From Melanocharis versteri (taxonomy: Eukaryota > Chordata > Aves > Passeriformes > Melanocharitidae): a stretch of DNA of 64,000 bases. Shown one piece after another: positions 43,701-56,144 of this stretch. The stretch lies in NCBI GenBank assembly GCA_013397845.1, contig VZTG01009129.1:407422-471421 (forward strand). The letters are read 5' to 3'. The position numbers were made by a program, and so were the translations under genes. Position 1 is the first letter of the stretch; every line of letters starts with the position of its first letter. Under the pieces are notes generated by a model, which was given only the letters and a program-made list of their open reading frames with translations, was not told where the DNA came from and made no database searches.

Positions 43701-46589
43701 CACTGTTCTCCAGGGAGTTTGTTCCTCTGCCTCAGGAACACCCAGCTCCTGTCAAGGAGATAATTTCTATGGAGAAGCTTATCCCATTTGTCCAGGACAA
43801 GTCTTGGGACTATCGAGTTACCAGGTAGGTTCTGTTTGCCTCTGAGCGAGCAAAGTATTTCTGAGATGGGCAAACCATTTTTGTCCCCGTGTGCTCGTGT
43901 CGAGGGGCACTTGGAGGGCCCCATCCTCCTTTCCTTGTCTCTTTCCTTCGCAGAAGCCTGGGGATCCCCCCTCAACCAGGAAGAGAGAGTGGCATCTCTC
44001 CAGGGAAGGCAGATGAACTGGTTTGGTGACCTTCTTCTGTCCACCTTTGGAAAGACCAGATAGTTCTCCCAGCCATGTCCCATCAAATGTTGTCACTTCC
44101 TTGTCACACAGCTCATGAGCTACGTCCTGCTCCCTGCCCAGGGCTGGTGCCTGCTGCTTCCTCCAGCTCCCTGCCCGTGGGAGAGAGCACAAGGCCGGAT
44201 CTGTGAGGAGCAGCTGCTCCAGGGAGCACGGCAATGGGGTCATCACTGCTTCTTTTTCCTATTTCTTGCATTCTTTTCCTTCTCTGGCTGTAGAAAAAAG
44301 GAAAAAAAAAAGTGAAGGAAAAGAGAAAAGATGCGGTGAAAAATCTGAAACAATAAATACAAACGTCTCTGAGTGAATGGAGAAGTATAGAAAATATCGA
44401 CTAAAAAATTTAAAACAGTGGTTTATTCTGAATACAGAAAACAAAACCCGCGTCTTCATATAGTCTGTGGTATTTTTTCTGTTTTTCTCCTAGCTCCATT
44501 AAAACCTCAATAATATACAGGAATGTATTAAAGATTTCCAAGATGAAACCAAGTTTGGTCATTATCACAAATGGCTCTTTGGTGGGCTGTATAAGAGGAG
44601 TGAATGGTCTCCCTGTGGTTCTTAGAGGAAACATGCCCGAATTACAAACCCGGGATCTCTGCTGGCCTTGCAGAAGGACTAACAGATGCTGCAGGGAGCC
44701 AGGGCTGTTCCTGACTCTCCTGCTGGTCTGAGCTCACCCCCTGTCTCAGGACTGATTCTGCCCCAGGCCCCGGGAAGGCAGCACCTCTGGAGTCCTTTTC
44801 TGGGCTAATCATTTCCATTGTATTTCTGGGAATCCTCAGGGAAGTCTGAACCCTGGCCACTCCCGCTGCTCCTGCAGAGCTCTCCTGGGAGCCGAGACCC
44901 AGCAGCTTTCATCTGCACTTAAGTCAGACTATTACCATGTATTTTCTGAGCTTGCACATCTCTTCCCCACGCAGAGAAAGGCTGATGAATGCAGCATTTC
45001 TGGCAGCCTTTGCTGCCTGGTGCCTGTGTTAGGACTCTCTCACCTGTGGAGAAGATCGAGTGCTAAGCCTTCCCCTCAAGGCAGGTGCAGCCACGATTCC
45101 CACGGGGTGGTGGTGGGACCTCCCAGCAAAACCCCAGCAGTCCTTAACCGTGCTCCCCAGGGCCAGGCTGCAAAGCCCACGTGTCTTTCTGCTGATTGAG
45201 GAGACCCCAGATGCATCCATGGCACTGACTGGCTCTTGCAGAGAGTCTTTTTCATCTTCGAGACCAATCCCTCTGTCACTTTGCCTACTGAGAAGACGGG
45301 AGAGCCAAATTTAGACCTGAGAACGAGGCTTCTCTATGGGATAGCAACAAAACCAACTCTGCCTCTTGGAAGTGAAAAACAGAGGCAGCGAAAGAAGAGA
45401 TTTGCTGGGATCTGGCAGTTTATACTGTCATTTTCTTTAGTCTATTGCCAAACAGCCACAGTCTGTGCTTGGGGAAAACACGGGGATGAGTCAGTCTCCT
45501 GCACTCCGGCTGTTACAGGCACTTCTTGCAGGCTCTAATTTGGGCTCTGCTCCGTGGATTTGAGTGCTCAGTTCCACAATGTCCCACTGCCTGTGGGAGG
45601 ACAGGTCTTTGGCCACAGGTCTGGCCACCTCCACCCAGCCAAGGCTCATCAGAGAGGGGAAGTTAAAATCTCCCTCGGCTGACGTTGGGAAGAGCTGCCC
45701 ATCACTGAGTCAAAGAAGCGGCCAAATTCCCCTGCTAGGGGCAATCCCTGGAAGGGATTCGGGTCAGTGGCAGGGGGATGCCATGCCCGTGGGGCACTTG
45801 GCATGCCTGCTTCTGGTGCAGGGAGCAGGGGATGAGGATGCTCGAGGGTCAGTGCTGCTGTCCCTGGACTTGGCCACCCAGCACCACCGACAGCTTTGGT
45901 TTGTGTCCCATCCAAAATCCTCCTAATGGGGCAGCCAGCCCCCCCAGGGCCTCTCTGCGACCCTGCTGCCTGCTGCTGGCCCTTTTAGGGACAGTGTCAA
46001 GAGGAGTGCAATCCAGGAGGGATTTCTTAGGGCTTTTTGTGCGAGCCCCTAAGCCAGCAAGGCTGCCTAAGGAATGCAGCCTCACGGCTGAGTCACCCTG
46101 CTGCATTCAGGTCATGTTGGGCACAGCTGCTGCTCTCCTGAATTGTCACCTCCATGGGCTCTGGAGGGGTCAGTGCCCACCCTTTTGTGGAGGGAGATGC
46201 TGTCCAGGCCTTGTCCTGACAGCTGCTACAGAGTCTTTTGTGGTTTAGGTGATTCTTTTCTCGCTGAGAAGGAAAAACATTTTTTTAATACTGTCGCTGT
46301 TACATTTTAACGGCAGCCAGCTGGTAGAAGGGATAACGTGAACCTGTTAGGATGCTGGTTGTTTGCACCATCTGAGCCTGTCTAGAAATCCTTATGGAAA
46401 GCTCCCTGAGTAAGTATCCTTGTCAATTTGGGGAGCACGAGTATGTCTGTGGGCTGCATGCCCCCCAAATGCCACAGCAGTAGGTGTGCTTGGGCTGCAG
46501 GGCTCTGCGTGTCTGCAGCTGTGCTGGTTGCTCTGAACAAGGAAGCCAAACCTGAGCCCGTGTGGAAATTTTCCAGACTTTTTCATCTA
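43701..46589. other. Intergenic, nothing recognised
   Basis: Purine-rich and A-rich runs near 44295-44340. Overlapping open frames at 43700-44250 on the minus strand lack recognisable domains. Confidence 0.5.
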
Positions 46590-47420
46590 TTACTCATAAA
46601 GTTTTGATGAACAGATTGTGATCCAGAGAGCTGCTATTCTCTGCATCACGCAGTAAGTCAATGGACAAGGACAAAGTTCCTGCCTGGCCAACCTGCTCAG
46701 AAAATGTACCTGTTCCTTTTGTGCTTTCTCTGAGCTTTTCTTTTCTGTATGTACAATTGTAGCTGCTGTGGGTAGAAATAGGAAATTATCTCATACGGAG
46801 TATGATGAAAAATAAAAATAAAAGGAAGGGAAAAAAAAGTTTCATTTCTCTGTTCCCAGCAGAGAACTTCATCTGGCATATTTTACTGCAAATAGCAATT
46901 CCAGTGGACTTACAAAAAATAATTTTCGGAGCTTAGTTTCTGCTAAAAAACAGGTCTAAATGCAAGCTGGTTTTTTTAATTAACTAGGTGGTTTGTAATC
47001 AATTCTACCCTGCCAGGGATGAAAGTGGCTGATTCAGTGTCATGATTGTGAAAATCCTAGCAGGAAAATGTGTCTATATCCAGACAAAAGAATTCTCCAC
47101 AAACAAGTACTTGTGTCCAAAGCTAATTTGAATGTTAAACACAAAAGATATTAAGAGGGTTTTTTTATGTTTTATTTGGACACTTGTGCTGCTTAACTCT
47201 GCAACTACCTGTTTGTTATTGGGCTGAATTAAGCCCTGCTGCATTCGTTAGCATATACAAGAGCTTAGTAATACAATCAGGCACTAATGCATTCATTTTC
47301 TACTTGACTGCTCATTCATTGAGATGTTAGTACATAGGAAGAATATGATCAGGGTGACTGTGGGATGAACTAATCAATTCATAATGAATAATCCAAAAAT
47401 ACAGATGTCCTCAGCACAGA
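46590..47420. promoter_or_regulatory. Extended AT-rich candidate regulatory region
   Basis: The most AT-rich 800 bases of the intergenic interval. The right half (47140-47400) is dense in motifs such as CTGAATTAAGCC, ACTAATGCATTCATT, ACTAATCAATTCATAATG, with no repeats or open frames. It is read as one or two conserved non-coding elements by composition. Confidence 0.4.
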
Positions 47421-49189
47421 CTGAATTCAGCAGAGCTGGAGGCGAGCAGCTGGAGGAGACCCCAGCGAGGGAGGGATGTTCAGCCCTGAGCTGCCACCAC
47501 ATCATTCCCCCCCCACCCAAAAACAAAAAACAAAACCAAAAAAGGGGCAGAGCTCACTGGGAACCAGTTCAAAATCTGCAAACTGGGTGCATCTGGAGCA
47601 GCCTTGGGCTGCACAGACCTGGGGACCTTCACTGGAGCTGCAGAGATCTTTATTTGCAAGGGCTGATAGGGGAGACCTGCCAGGTTTCCTCGATGACAAC
47701 TGTCCCTCCTTTCTGTTTGCCTCTCCTCATCCCAGCCCCTGCCAGGAATTTGTCATCTGTTGTTTTGTTGGGGTTTTTTCTGGTTCTGAGCCGCTTGCTC
47801 TTACTGTTTTCACTTTAACTTCTCTCTCGGGAGTTAATTATTACAGATAGTTCTGTGTAATCCTCCTGACTGCAAATAAGAAAGCTGAGCTGTGGCCAGA
47901 ATCCATTTTAAGCTGGGGCAGCACAAACACTTGTACAGCAATCAGAGTGGGAGCAGGTCACAGTATCTGTGTGTCTCAAGTGACAGCAGAGCTTTTGAAA
48001 GGCACATTTTTAACTGCTTTAGCAACTCTCATTCAGTTACTTGAAAATGCTGTCGTGACAGAGACCGAGCATTGCCCCTTTATTCACCACCTGTCAGTAG
48101 AAGATGTGGAGAACAGAAAGGGCTGGATGGTTTCCTGAAGGCTGCCTGGATGTGTGCTACAGCTGACCCAGGGATGAGGGGGCTTTTGTCCCCTGCAGTG
48201 CCCCTGAATCCTGGCTGCCTCTCGTAGGAGTCTCCTGCTCTTGCAGGAGAGTTGAAGGCAATTTTTAGAGTAAAGCTGGACAAATTATTTGCCTGTTTGC
48301 AGATTTTCATCCCTGTGCTTTGCAAACCTTAGACTTCCCCTCCACACTCAACCCTTTCAGTACTGCTGGTGGCTTTCTCACCCTTGGACTAGAAAATGCT
48401 CCTTTTAATTTCAGCACCTCCAGTTCCTAGAGGCAAGAAGGTCACCTGGGTTACTCTGGAAGTGGATGTGACTGGAAGCATTTCCCTTCTCGAGTCTTGG
48501 CACATCCTGGATTTCTTGGGAACAGCCCAGGTTGGGACCTGTGCCTCACAGACAACTCTCATTTCTTACACCCAGCAGTGCTGCACCCCGGTCTGTGCAG
48601 TGCCAGGGGAGGGATGTGGCTGCAATTGAGCTTCTGCCTTTGTTCCAAAACAAAACGAGGTTCAGTCTGGGAATGGGGCTTTTGGTGCCCAGGAGCAGTT
48701 CCGTGGTGCTGGTGTGGAATGATTCCTGCTGGCAGGCATTGCTGTGGATGGTGCTGAGCTGATTCATGGCTCTGTGATCACCCCCAAAGTGATGTGTAGG
48801 GCTGCCCTGCCCACCCCCCTGTGTGTTACACCCATGGCAGTGTGAACACTGCACCCCTGGGTTGTTTTCCTAGAGGAATGGGGTTGTGTGGATGGGATTA
48901 TCCACCTGGGGAGTGAACCCGTTCCTTTATGGTCCTTCATTCACCTTAAACCAAAGGATTTGCCAATAAATTCCAAGAAGACTGAAATGCAGGGGTGCAT
49001 CTGTCCTGTAGGGTGGATGCTGCAAGGTCAGGGGAATTGAGGGCTCAAGGAGAGAGAGATTCAGTAAAAACAGGGGAAGTTCAGCTGGAGCTGTGTGTGC
49101 ATGTGAGCGTTCCCCGCGCCTGCGCCGCTCCGTGTGTGGGATTTTTCCTTCCCGTTCTTTCACCGCCCAGTGTTCTTTATTGTCTCTTG
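47421..49189. other. Intergenic, nothing recognised
   Basis: C-rich then A-rich low-complexity run near 47508-47546. No gene recognised. Confidence 0.5.
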
Positions 49190-49430
49190 CAGGTAGATCA
49201 CTCATTGCCATAAATTTTCTTATCTCTAGTGCTTTTCCAATTATGGATAACAACAGGAAAGCAGTCATTGGTTTCTAAAAGGTCATCAAGATATAGGGCC
49301 CGATTGGGAAGGGGATGACTTATGGAGTTGGCTTGTATAAATCTGGGGAAGTTTTATGCACAAGTCAGGCACGAAATGTAAGTGAGATTCATAAAAAACA
49401 GAGATTTACACTGGCTTCAGTTAGCAGAAA
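49190..49430. promoter_or_regulatory. AT-rich candidate element or old repeat
   Basis: CATAAATTTTCTTATCTC and CCAATTATGGATAAC are followed by ATAGGGCCCGATTGGG, a phrase reminiscent of ancient amniote interspersed repeats. I cannot separate an exapted repeat from a unique element by eye. Confidence 0.25.
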
Positions 49431-52400
49431 TCAAAATGGTTATGAAAATTTGCCATTCTCTCTCTGCCTGTGAGCTTTAAATGTGTTTTTCAAGTGCCCG
49501 TGGTGCTGGGGAAGGGCTGTGCTGCTCCTCTGGGTGATGGGCCAGAGCCTGGCCAGGGGATGCTCAGGGTGCAGAGAAGTGGTGAATAGGAGCTTCTCCC
49601 ACACCTTGCCTCCCCAGTCATCCAGAGGTGACCTCCTCCATGCAGGAGAGGGGATTTGGTCCCACTCGAGTGTTGGCAGCACCGGGTGACAGCGACAGCT
49701 GGGGCAGAGCCACTTCTCAGGTGACATCAGGATTGTTGCTGCTGTCTCTCTTTGCGCCCACAAAGTCACTGCACATCTGTGGAGCTTCAGCCATTGAATT
49801 TGTCAGGTTTGTGTGGGGTCCCAGCTGGAGACTCCTGGTTTTGCATCAGGTGCCAGGACAGTGTTGGAGCCCTGGGGGCTGTGAGCAGAGGAGACACCTC
49901 AATCCCGAGCTGTGGCACAGTGACATCCCGAAGGGTTCTTTGTCTAACACGTGTGCTGGCAGTGTCCATCACCTCCATAGCACGGCCACCACTGCTGTCA
50001 GGGACACGAGGTGACAGCCTGTCTGCCACTGCTGTGGCTTCTGAGCAATCACAGCAGGGTGCTACAGCAGGGCCTGGCTCACCTCGAGAGGTGCAGCCCA
50101 CGAGAGCAAGAGTGAAACGTCTCTGCTGTTTTGTGTCCTGACTCGTCCCACAGCATCCCCAGAAATCAGGTCCTCCTGCTTCCCTCTGCTGCTGACCTGC
50201 CTCTCCGTGGCTTTTCTTCTAGTTGTAGGAGCCCAAAGGATGTTGAAGTATTAATATTTTCATGGGAGATCTTGTGCATACAACGCACTTCCAAGCTGTA
50301 AAATAATGTACTTTGTGCAAAATGCAGTAAATAACAGGCAACAGCTCACGGGAGAAGGGGGAGGGCTGCTGAAAACTGGTCCATTTTAGGCTCTTAGCTG
50401 AGATACTGAAGTTGAGAACCTCATCAGCCCAGCTACTGGAGAGTCAGAGGGAAGAGGGGAAGGTCTGCCCAAGAACAGCTCATCCTGTCTGGAGACCTGC
50501 ATATCCATCTGGAGATGGTTCTTGCTCTGTTTCCCGTGGAGGGATTCGGGTCACAGTCACCTCAAGTCACATGGGAGGAGCCTGAGGTGCAGGGCTGAGG
50601 TGATGGGTGAAGGTCCCAGCCCTGCAGAGCCTCAGCAGAGCAGGACATGGGCACCCAGAGCCTTCCTGGAGGCTTCGAGGTCTGCAACACAGGCCAAGTC
50701 CAGGCACAGCGTGTGAGATAAAGACCAGGCAGAAATGTTGACTTGCAGGTGCCTTTTCCAGACGTGCATTTCCCCTCTTGTCAACAAAAATGCCATGCAG
50801 GCACAATTCCAAAGCAGCTGATGTGGCCAAGGGCTGGAGCAAGGTGAGGAACCAAAGGTTTTGGCATCTCTGACCGCGTGGCCTTTTGGCACCCAAACGT
50901 GATGTACAGCACAGCAGATCTGTCTGCCCCCTAAAACTGCCTCCAAAACCAGGGACTCAGAGTCAGTACAGGGGAGCTGGAAGCAAAAAAAGGTGTTTGG
51001 AGCTGCCATGAGCCACTTAACCTCCTGACTGATGCACAAAGTCGTTTCTGTCACAGCTGTCTGAACAATACGTTTGCCAATTAAGTTAATTCAATCAAAT
51101 CCCTTGTATCCAACAGAAAGGGCAGAGCAAATCCAGGTGAGGGAGAGAGAACAGAGCCAAAATTCCCCTCCATGTCACACAGAAGCAGAACAAAGGGCGT
51201 GTGTGTGTGTGTATAAATATTTATGAATAATTGCACTGCGGAGCCACAGCATTACTGACACCTGCAAAGCCGGTTCCTGGGATGTGTCCTCCCCACCTGG
51301 AAGAGATGGAGTGACTTGGGGGACCAGCAGATGCTGTGCTGAGGACATCACTCCCACTTCAGAGGCTCAGATGCTAAAAGGATGTGCTGGAGGCCTGTTG
51401 GCCCAGCAGAGGCTCCGCTCACCCTGTGCTCAGGGATGTGATGCCGCTCCCGACCATCTGAAGCAAATCCACGTGGAGATGCCAGTGTCCATCTCCAGCT
51501 TGGAGGGCAGAGGGCTGGTTGTGAACAGGGTGGCCATCAGCACTCCTGAGTTCCTGTATTTTTCAGTGTTGAAACCTCCTCTACCCACAGAGAGATTTTC
51601 CAGGTACCTCCGGGGGTGTTTTTAGGCCTGGCATCCACACAGGGATGTGCAGGGTAGAGCCATGTGGTGTAGAACAAGTTTCAATGGCCACTGACAGATC
51701 CAAGCACCAAAAAGAATCCCAAAAGAAAGGACGGAGGCCTGTGGCAAGACTGGAACATGCAGAATGTCAGAGCTGTGCCTGTTCCGGGGGGATTTTCAAT
51801 GCGTTTGCTGCAGCCACTCCTTTGGAAGCAGGCACGGCCCACCGTGATGGGACAGGGAAAATCCAAACGAGACTCTTCTTCCTTGACCTGTTCAGCCCCG
51901 CTGGGGTGGCCCAAGGTCTGCTGGAGGAGGATGTGATGCATCCTGAGGTGGGGAAGGCCAGCAATCCGGGGCCTGCCCGTTGCTGGTCACGGAGGGTTAG
52001 ACGGGGCTCTGCCAGGCTGGGTTGCAGTTTGGCTGGCTGCCTGTCTGTCCCGCCGGGGTAAATACATCCAGAGCCACGCGGGGTCACGGCCAGACCCACG
52101 AGATGCAGCCTCATGCAAGTGATGCTCCTCAACCCCCAGCATCACAAGAGTTTGTAAGAGAGGTGCTGATTGCAGCATCCCCGCTCCGACCCCGGCGTTT
52201 CTGTAACATCCTGGCAGCGGCTCTCCCCTCCAGGGAGAGAAAAATTGTCACTTCCTTCCTTTTTTTCTTTTTTCTTTTTTTTTTTTTTTTTGCCGTGGTG
52301 CTCTGCTTTTAGGGCTTGTTGGCAGGACAAAGAATGGCAACTGAGCGGAGATGCCTGTTCCAGATTGACACCCGGTGAATGCGGCCGCTCGTAATCACCG

Positions 52401-53390
52401 CCGAGGAGCATTTATCACCTCCTCAGACTAATGTGGGGAGCAGGTGTCTGACCTGCGATGACAAAAGCACGGAGCGGCGGCAGGAAGGAAGGAAATAGAT
52501 AAGATGTCATTTTTCAGCACGATTTTTCTCTCTTTAATGTTCGCCTAGATTATGGGGAACAATCATGGGATGGGGGACGCCTGTGTTTTATGGTGTCAGA
52601 AGGGTTTAAGGTTTTAGGTGTAAAAAAAAAAAAAAAAGTGGTGTTGGATCCCGCTGTATTATGGGGTATTTATAGGACACACTAAGTTTGGGTTTTTTTC
52701 AATTTATTTACTTGAGTCAGGAAAGATAAATGGGCGTCTGGATCCGAGTACTTGTATCCAAAGGAAATTAAAAGAAACACAGTTCTCTTGAACTTGGCCT
52801 CCACTTAGGGCAGAAACATGACACAGAAATGACCCTTGTTAGATTAAAGAACTGCTCACGCCTCAAAGGAGGTGGTAGAAATTAGTTTGTAAAAATCTCT
52901 CCTTCTCGTATTTCACATTTTCTGCTTTTCTTCATCTCTGCTTTAAAAGAGACAAAAGTTCCCCAACTTTGCTGCGCTCTCTCTCAGTGCCATTTCTGAG
53001 CACATTCCTCTGTGTGACCCACGAATGCTGCTTTAATGCTGACTTCACTCTTCCATCGTTGGACATATTTCAAGATGGAAAATGGTTTTAACTTTCCTGA
53101 TCTGCAGTTTTGGGTTTAAAACCTCATCTCTCATTTTAATAATAGTAATAATCCTGTTCTGAGCTGCTTTCATGTTTCCCATCTGAAGAGCTGGCAAATG
53201 TCCTGCGCGTTTAAGCATCACAACGTCCTAAGGGCCAGTGAGTACAAGCTGCCAGGATTCAGATCCAGTTCACTGCACAAATCAGAGCTGTTTGTGCTTG
53301 AAACCTTGTTCTAGACTCGTTATTGCAATGTGCTGCTGGGACAGGGGGAGCTGAGAGGCGATGGGATCCTGCATTGGATACGGGCAGAGA
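49431..53390. other. Intergenic with simple repeats, no gene recognised
   Basis: Holds a (GT)7 run at 51199-51212, a T-rich tract at 52254-52291 and an A16 run at 52622-52637. No mobile element or coding exon recognised. Confidence 0.5.
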
Positions 53391-53605
53391 GTCACAGAAC
53401 CATTAAAGTTGGACAGGACCTTTAAAATCATCAAGTCCAGCTGTCAGCCCAGTATCAGCACCACGTTCACCACTAAGCCATGGCCTCGAGTGCCACATCC
53501 ATGTGGGTTTTGAACACTTCCAAGAAGGTGACTCCACTGCTTCCTTGCACAGTCCGTTCAAATGCTTTGCCACCCTTTCTGTGGGGGAAAAAATCCATGA
53601 AGAGA
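53391..53605 (-). mobile_element. CR1 LINE 3'-end fragment (antisense)
   Basis: GTCACAGAACCATTAAAGTT, GGACAGGACCTTTAAAATCA, TCAAGTCCAGC, AAGCCATGGC, GTTTTGAACACTTCCAAG and GGTGACTCCACTGCTTCC follow the full order of a CR1 3' end in reverse complement. Similarity fades near the CTTTCTGTGGGGGAAA stretch. Confidence 0.92.
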
Positions 53606-54559
53606 TGAAGGAGCATCTCTGTATCTCTGTTCTCCTGGGCAGGGAGAGCTGTTTGCAGGTCAGCCTGGCTGTGAGAAATGCTCCCTTCAGCCTCTGTGTT
53701 GTCTCCACATGCACGTGAGTTACTCCGGGGCTCTCTGGGAGGGTTTGGGAGCAGTTGGTGCTGCTGTTGAGCACTAGGAGAACGGCTTCTGCAAGGAGCA
53801 ATTTCCTCCTCTGTGGTTTATTTGATTGATGGAGATTGATTAGCGTTAACTAATCCTGGAGATAATTTGGAGCCAGAGGCTGCACAACACCTACAACGGG
53901 GCTCTCTCATCTCTTTGCTAGATGGGAATAAACCAGATTTTCTTTTGCTGCACATTTCCAAGCAGAGAGGTCTCTGTGCACCCATGACACGCCCTGAGTC
54001 TTGCTCTTCCCCTGACAATGTCTGGGGTCAGTGCCAAGGTCCCCGTTAAAGAATGACCCCGTCCTTGCCAGCACTGCCCCAGGCACACCTTCCATGCAGA
54101 GGAAGAGCCCCACGACAGGGGGAAGGAAGGAGCAGTGGCTCTGAGACAGGCACCACAATCTTCACGCTCGGGGGTGAAGAAGAATTCCATAAAACCCTGT
54201 TAGTACAGGAGAGGGGAGGCAGGGGACAGAAAGGAGAGGTGAATGTGGGGGACAGACCCTGCCTGGGGAGCTGTCTGTGCACCCAGAGATGCTGTCTGTC
54301 CCCTGAGCAGCAGCACCCAGCTCCACCAGCACCGTCCAGCCGTGCAGCTCCTCATCCTCAGCATCCTCATCACGAGCTGCTCCCTGCACATCACACCAGC
54401 CTCCAAAGCAGATCCCCCCACCCTTCAGAGTGAACCCATCACAACTGACAGCAACGAGGAAGAATTTACAAGCCCACCTCTTTTTGTCCTTGATGGGGAG
54501 TTCTTTGATGGGATTGCTGTGGGACAGAGGTTTTTCCTCTTGTGCTACCAAAACTAAAT
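53606..54559. other. Intergenic, nothing recognised
   Basis: May include a diverged continuation of the CR1 to about 53720 (CAGCCTCTGTGTTGTCTCC), not firm. Otherwise GC-moderate. Confidence 0.5.
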
Positions 54560-55140
54560 AAAAACAAGGACAAAATTTTGGAGATGATGGTAATGAAATT
54601 AAGGGGGCTGCTTGTCTCGATCAGTAACAACCTTCTGGCTCATAATCTGAACAGAAATAATAATTTGAAAGGGAAGATAATTGAATTAAACAGGCAACCA
54701 AACTGGAGGAGTGAGACTTTTGATGAAGAAGGGCAGCTGGGGGAAAAGTAGAGGAGGTGGCAGGGAAAAGAAGCACATCTCTTTAAATTGTCAATCTCTC
54801 AGGGCAAGGTTGCTGCAGACATAATGAGTGTCCTAGTGAATTATCTCCCACTTTTATTGTCTGTTGCTACCATGGAAAGATGGGGAGGTGGGGAAACTAA
54901 CTTTTTTTTTTTTTTTTTTTTTTTTTTGAATTTGGACAGACTTAAAGAAGTGGCATCAAATTTGAAGGGCACCCAATCAATCTGTTGTCCTAGCTGCATG
55001 AAATTGTATTTCCTTGCCACTTCATATCTTATTTGCAGCAGCTGGGCTGTAAGTCATTGGTGATAACATTCTTTATTATGCTGCCGTGTTTATGAACTGT
55101 GCCTGGAAAGAGATGATAGAAATATGCAGCAATATGCAAA
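54560..55140. promoter_or_regulatory. Strong candidate conserved non-coding region
   Basis: Two AT-rich blocks (54560-54900 and 54930-55140) are separated by a 26-base T tract at 54902-54927. The first has GGTAATGAAATTAAGG, GAAAATAATTGAATTAAAC-like and CTTTAAATTGTC cores; the second has CCAATCAATCTG and TTTATTATGCTGCC. Neither matches a repeat family. Composition and motif density suggest enhancers. Confidence 0.42.
54902..54927. repeat. T26 homopolymer
   Basis: Twenty-six consecutive T residues. Could be a retroposed poly(A) tail on the minus strand, but no body sequence is recognisable beside it. Length is probably unreliable in the assembly. Confidence 0.97.
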
Positions 55141-55175
55141 GGGGGGCATGCTGGGGGGAGGGGGAATAAATGCTT

Positions 55176-55189
55176 GTTGCTAGGGCAAC
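55176..55189. promoter_or_regulatory. RFX X-box (GTTGCTAGGGCAAC)
   Basis: Inverted repeat GTTGC / GCAAC with a 4-base spacer, close to the RFX-family X-box. Such sites occur in promoters and enhancers of ciliary and neural genes. It lies just downstream of a candidate conserved block; binding is inferred from sequence only. Confidence 0.5.
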
Positions 55190-55878
55190 CATGGGGCTAT
55201 TTTGGGCATCAAATTTTGCAGATGATGAAAAGCATTTTCATGTGATGGTTGGTCTCTCTGGGAAGAGAAGGGGAGAGAGGGCACACAATAAACGGGAAGA
55301 TAATATTCAAGAAGGCAGTCATTTAATTTTTTCATATATAAATACATCTATAGTTTCAGCTGCACTGAAAATGCATTAAAACCAAAGGAGTCGCTGCCGC
55401 TTAGTTAGGGGGAAGGAGAGATGTTTTAAATAACTAAATAGGAGGTGGAATGCTGGTGATTTGGGAGCCTTTCCTACATCACTTGGCACAGCCTAAATCC
55501 AGCCGGTGCTCTCAGGAAGTTCCTCAGGAGTCAGGCTGGTGTCTGCAGCCGCTCCTGCTCACCCCTGCTCCCTCTGGCCACAGGCAGCCGACAGCTCCTT
55601 CTCCCAAAGCTTTATCCACCTCTATCCCAATGGAAATCGAGCCAATTAATTCACAACCTTCTGCCACAGGTTAAAAACCACCAAATTTTCAAAGACTGCT
55701 CTTGACTCTTGCAAGGACCTGATGATACCCATACTCGATACCCATTAAAATGCTAAATTCATTTAAAAAATGAGAATTGCTCTCAGGCAGTTGCCCTCAG
55801 GCAGAGATCTCCAGTCTGGAGGATGTGAGCTGTTCCCACCAGCTGACACGGAGGCACAGAGGGAGAGCCTGGATGTCC
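55190..55878. other. Intergenic, nothing recognised
   Basis: AT-rich to 55450 and then mixed. No gene or mobile element recognised before the LTR. Confidence 0.55.
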
Positions 55879-55882
55879 CCTC
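55879..55882. repeat. 4-bp target-site duplication CCTC, left copy
   Basis: CCTC here is repeated at 56141-56144, directly flanking the minus-strand LTR copy. Confidence 0.75.
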
Positions 55883-56140
55883 TGTTGGAAAACACACCAG
55901 TTTAAAAATATTTGTATAACTTTAGTCAAGGGGGTTTTATTTGCCTTTGCCCCGGGAANNNNNNNNNNNNNNNNNNNNNNNNNNNNNNNNNNNNNNNNCG
56001 GGCTATGTGTGGATGAGATGATTTCTGTGGTACATCCTGGCCTGAACAACATCCTGGCCAGATAATAAGGTAATGCCTTGACTCTCTAACATTAAAAATG
56101 TGCGTGGAGAGTTTTTGTTTCTCCCGCAGTTTCGGTGACA
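55883..56140 (-). mobile_element. Solo LTR, copy 1, interrupted by assembly gap
   Basis: Read on the minus strand it begins TGTCACCGAAACTGC (56140 downward) and ends TTTCCAACA (55883). Both ends align with the plus-strand copy at 56513-57094: about 142 bases on the start side and 76 on the end side. The 4-bp duplication CCTC flanks it. It contains an extra 16-17-base tandem duplication of the GGCCAGGATGT stretch absent from copy 2. The middle is replaced by 40 N. No retroviral coding sequence is present, so it is read as a solo LTR of a class I (gammaretrovirus-like) endogenous retrovirus; class assignment rests on the 4-bp duplication. Confidence 0.8.
55959..55998. other. Assembly gap (40 N) inside LTR copy 1
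   Basis: Comparison with copy 2 (positions 56636-57012) predicts about 375 missing bases rather than 40. Confidence 0.99.
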
Positions 56141-56144
56141 CCTC

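Noticed and set aside
43700..44246. Overlapping minus-strand open frames that look somewhat protein-like
   Set aside because: No known domain and no splice structure; could not be supported as a gene.
49283..49400. ATAGGGCCCGATTGGG, similar to ancient amniote repeat ends
   Set aside because: Too short and too diverged to assign by eye.
51199..51212. (GT)7 dinucleotide run
   Set aside because: Too short to be of note as a microsatellite feature of its own.
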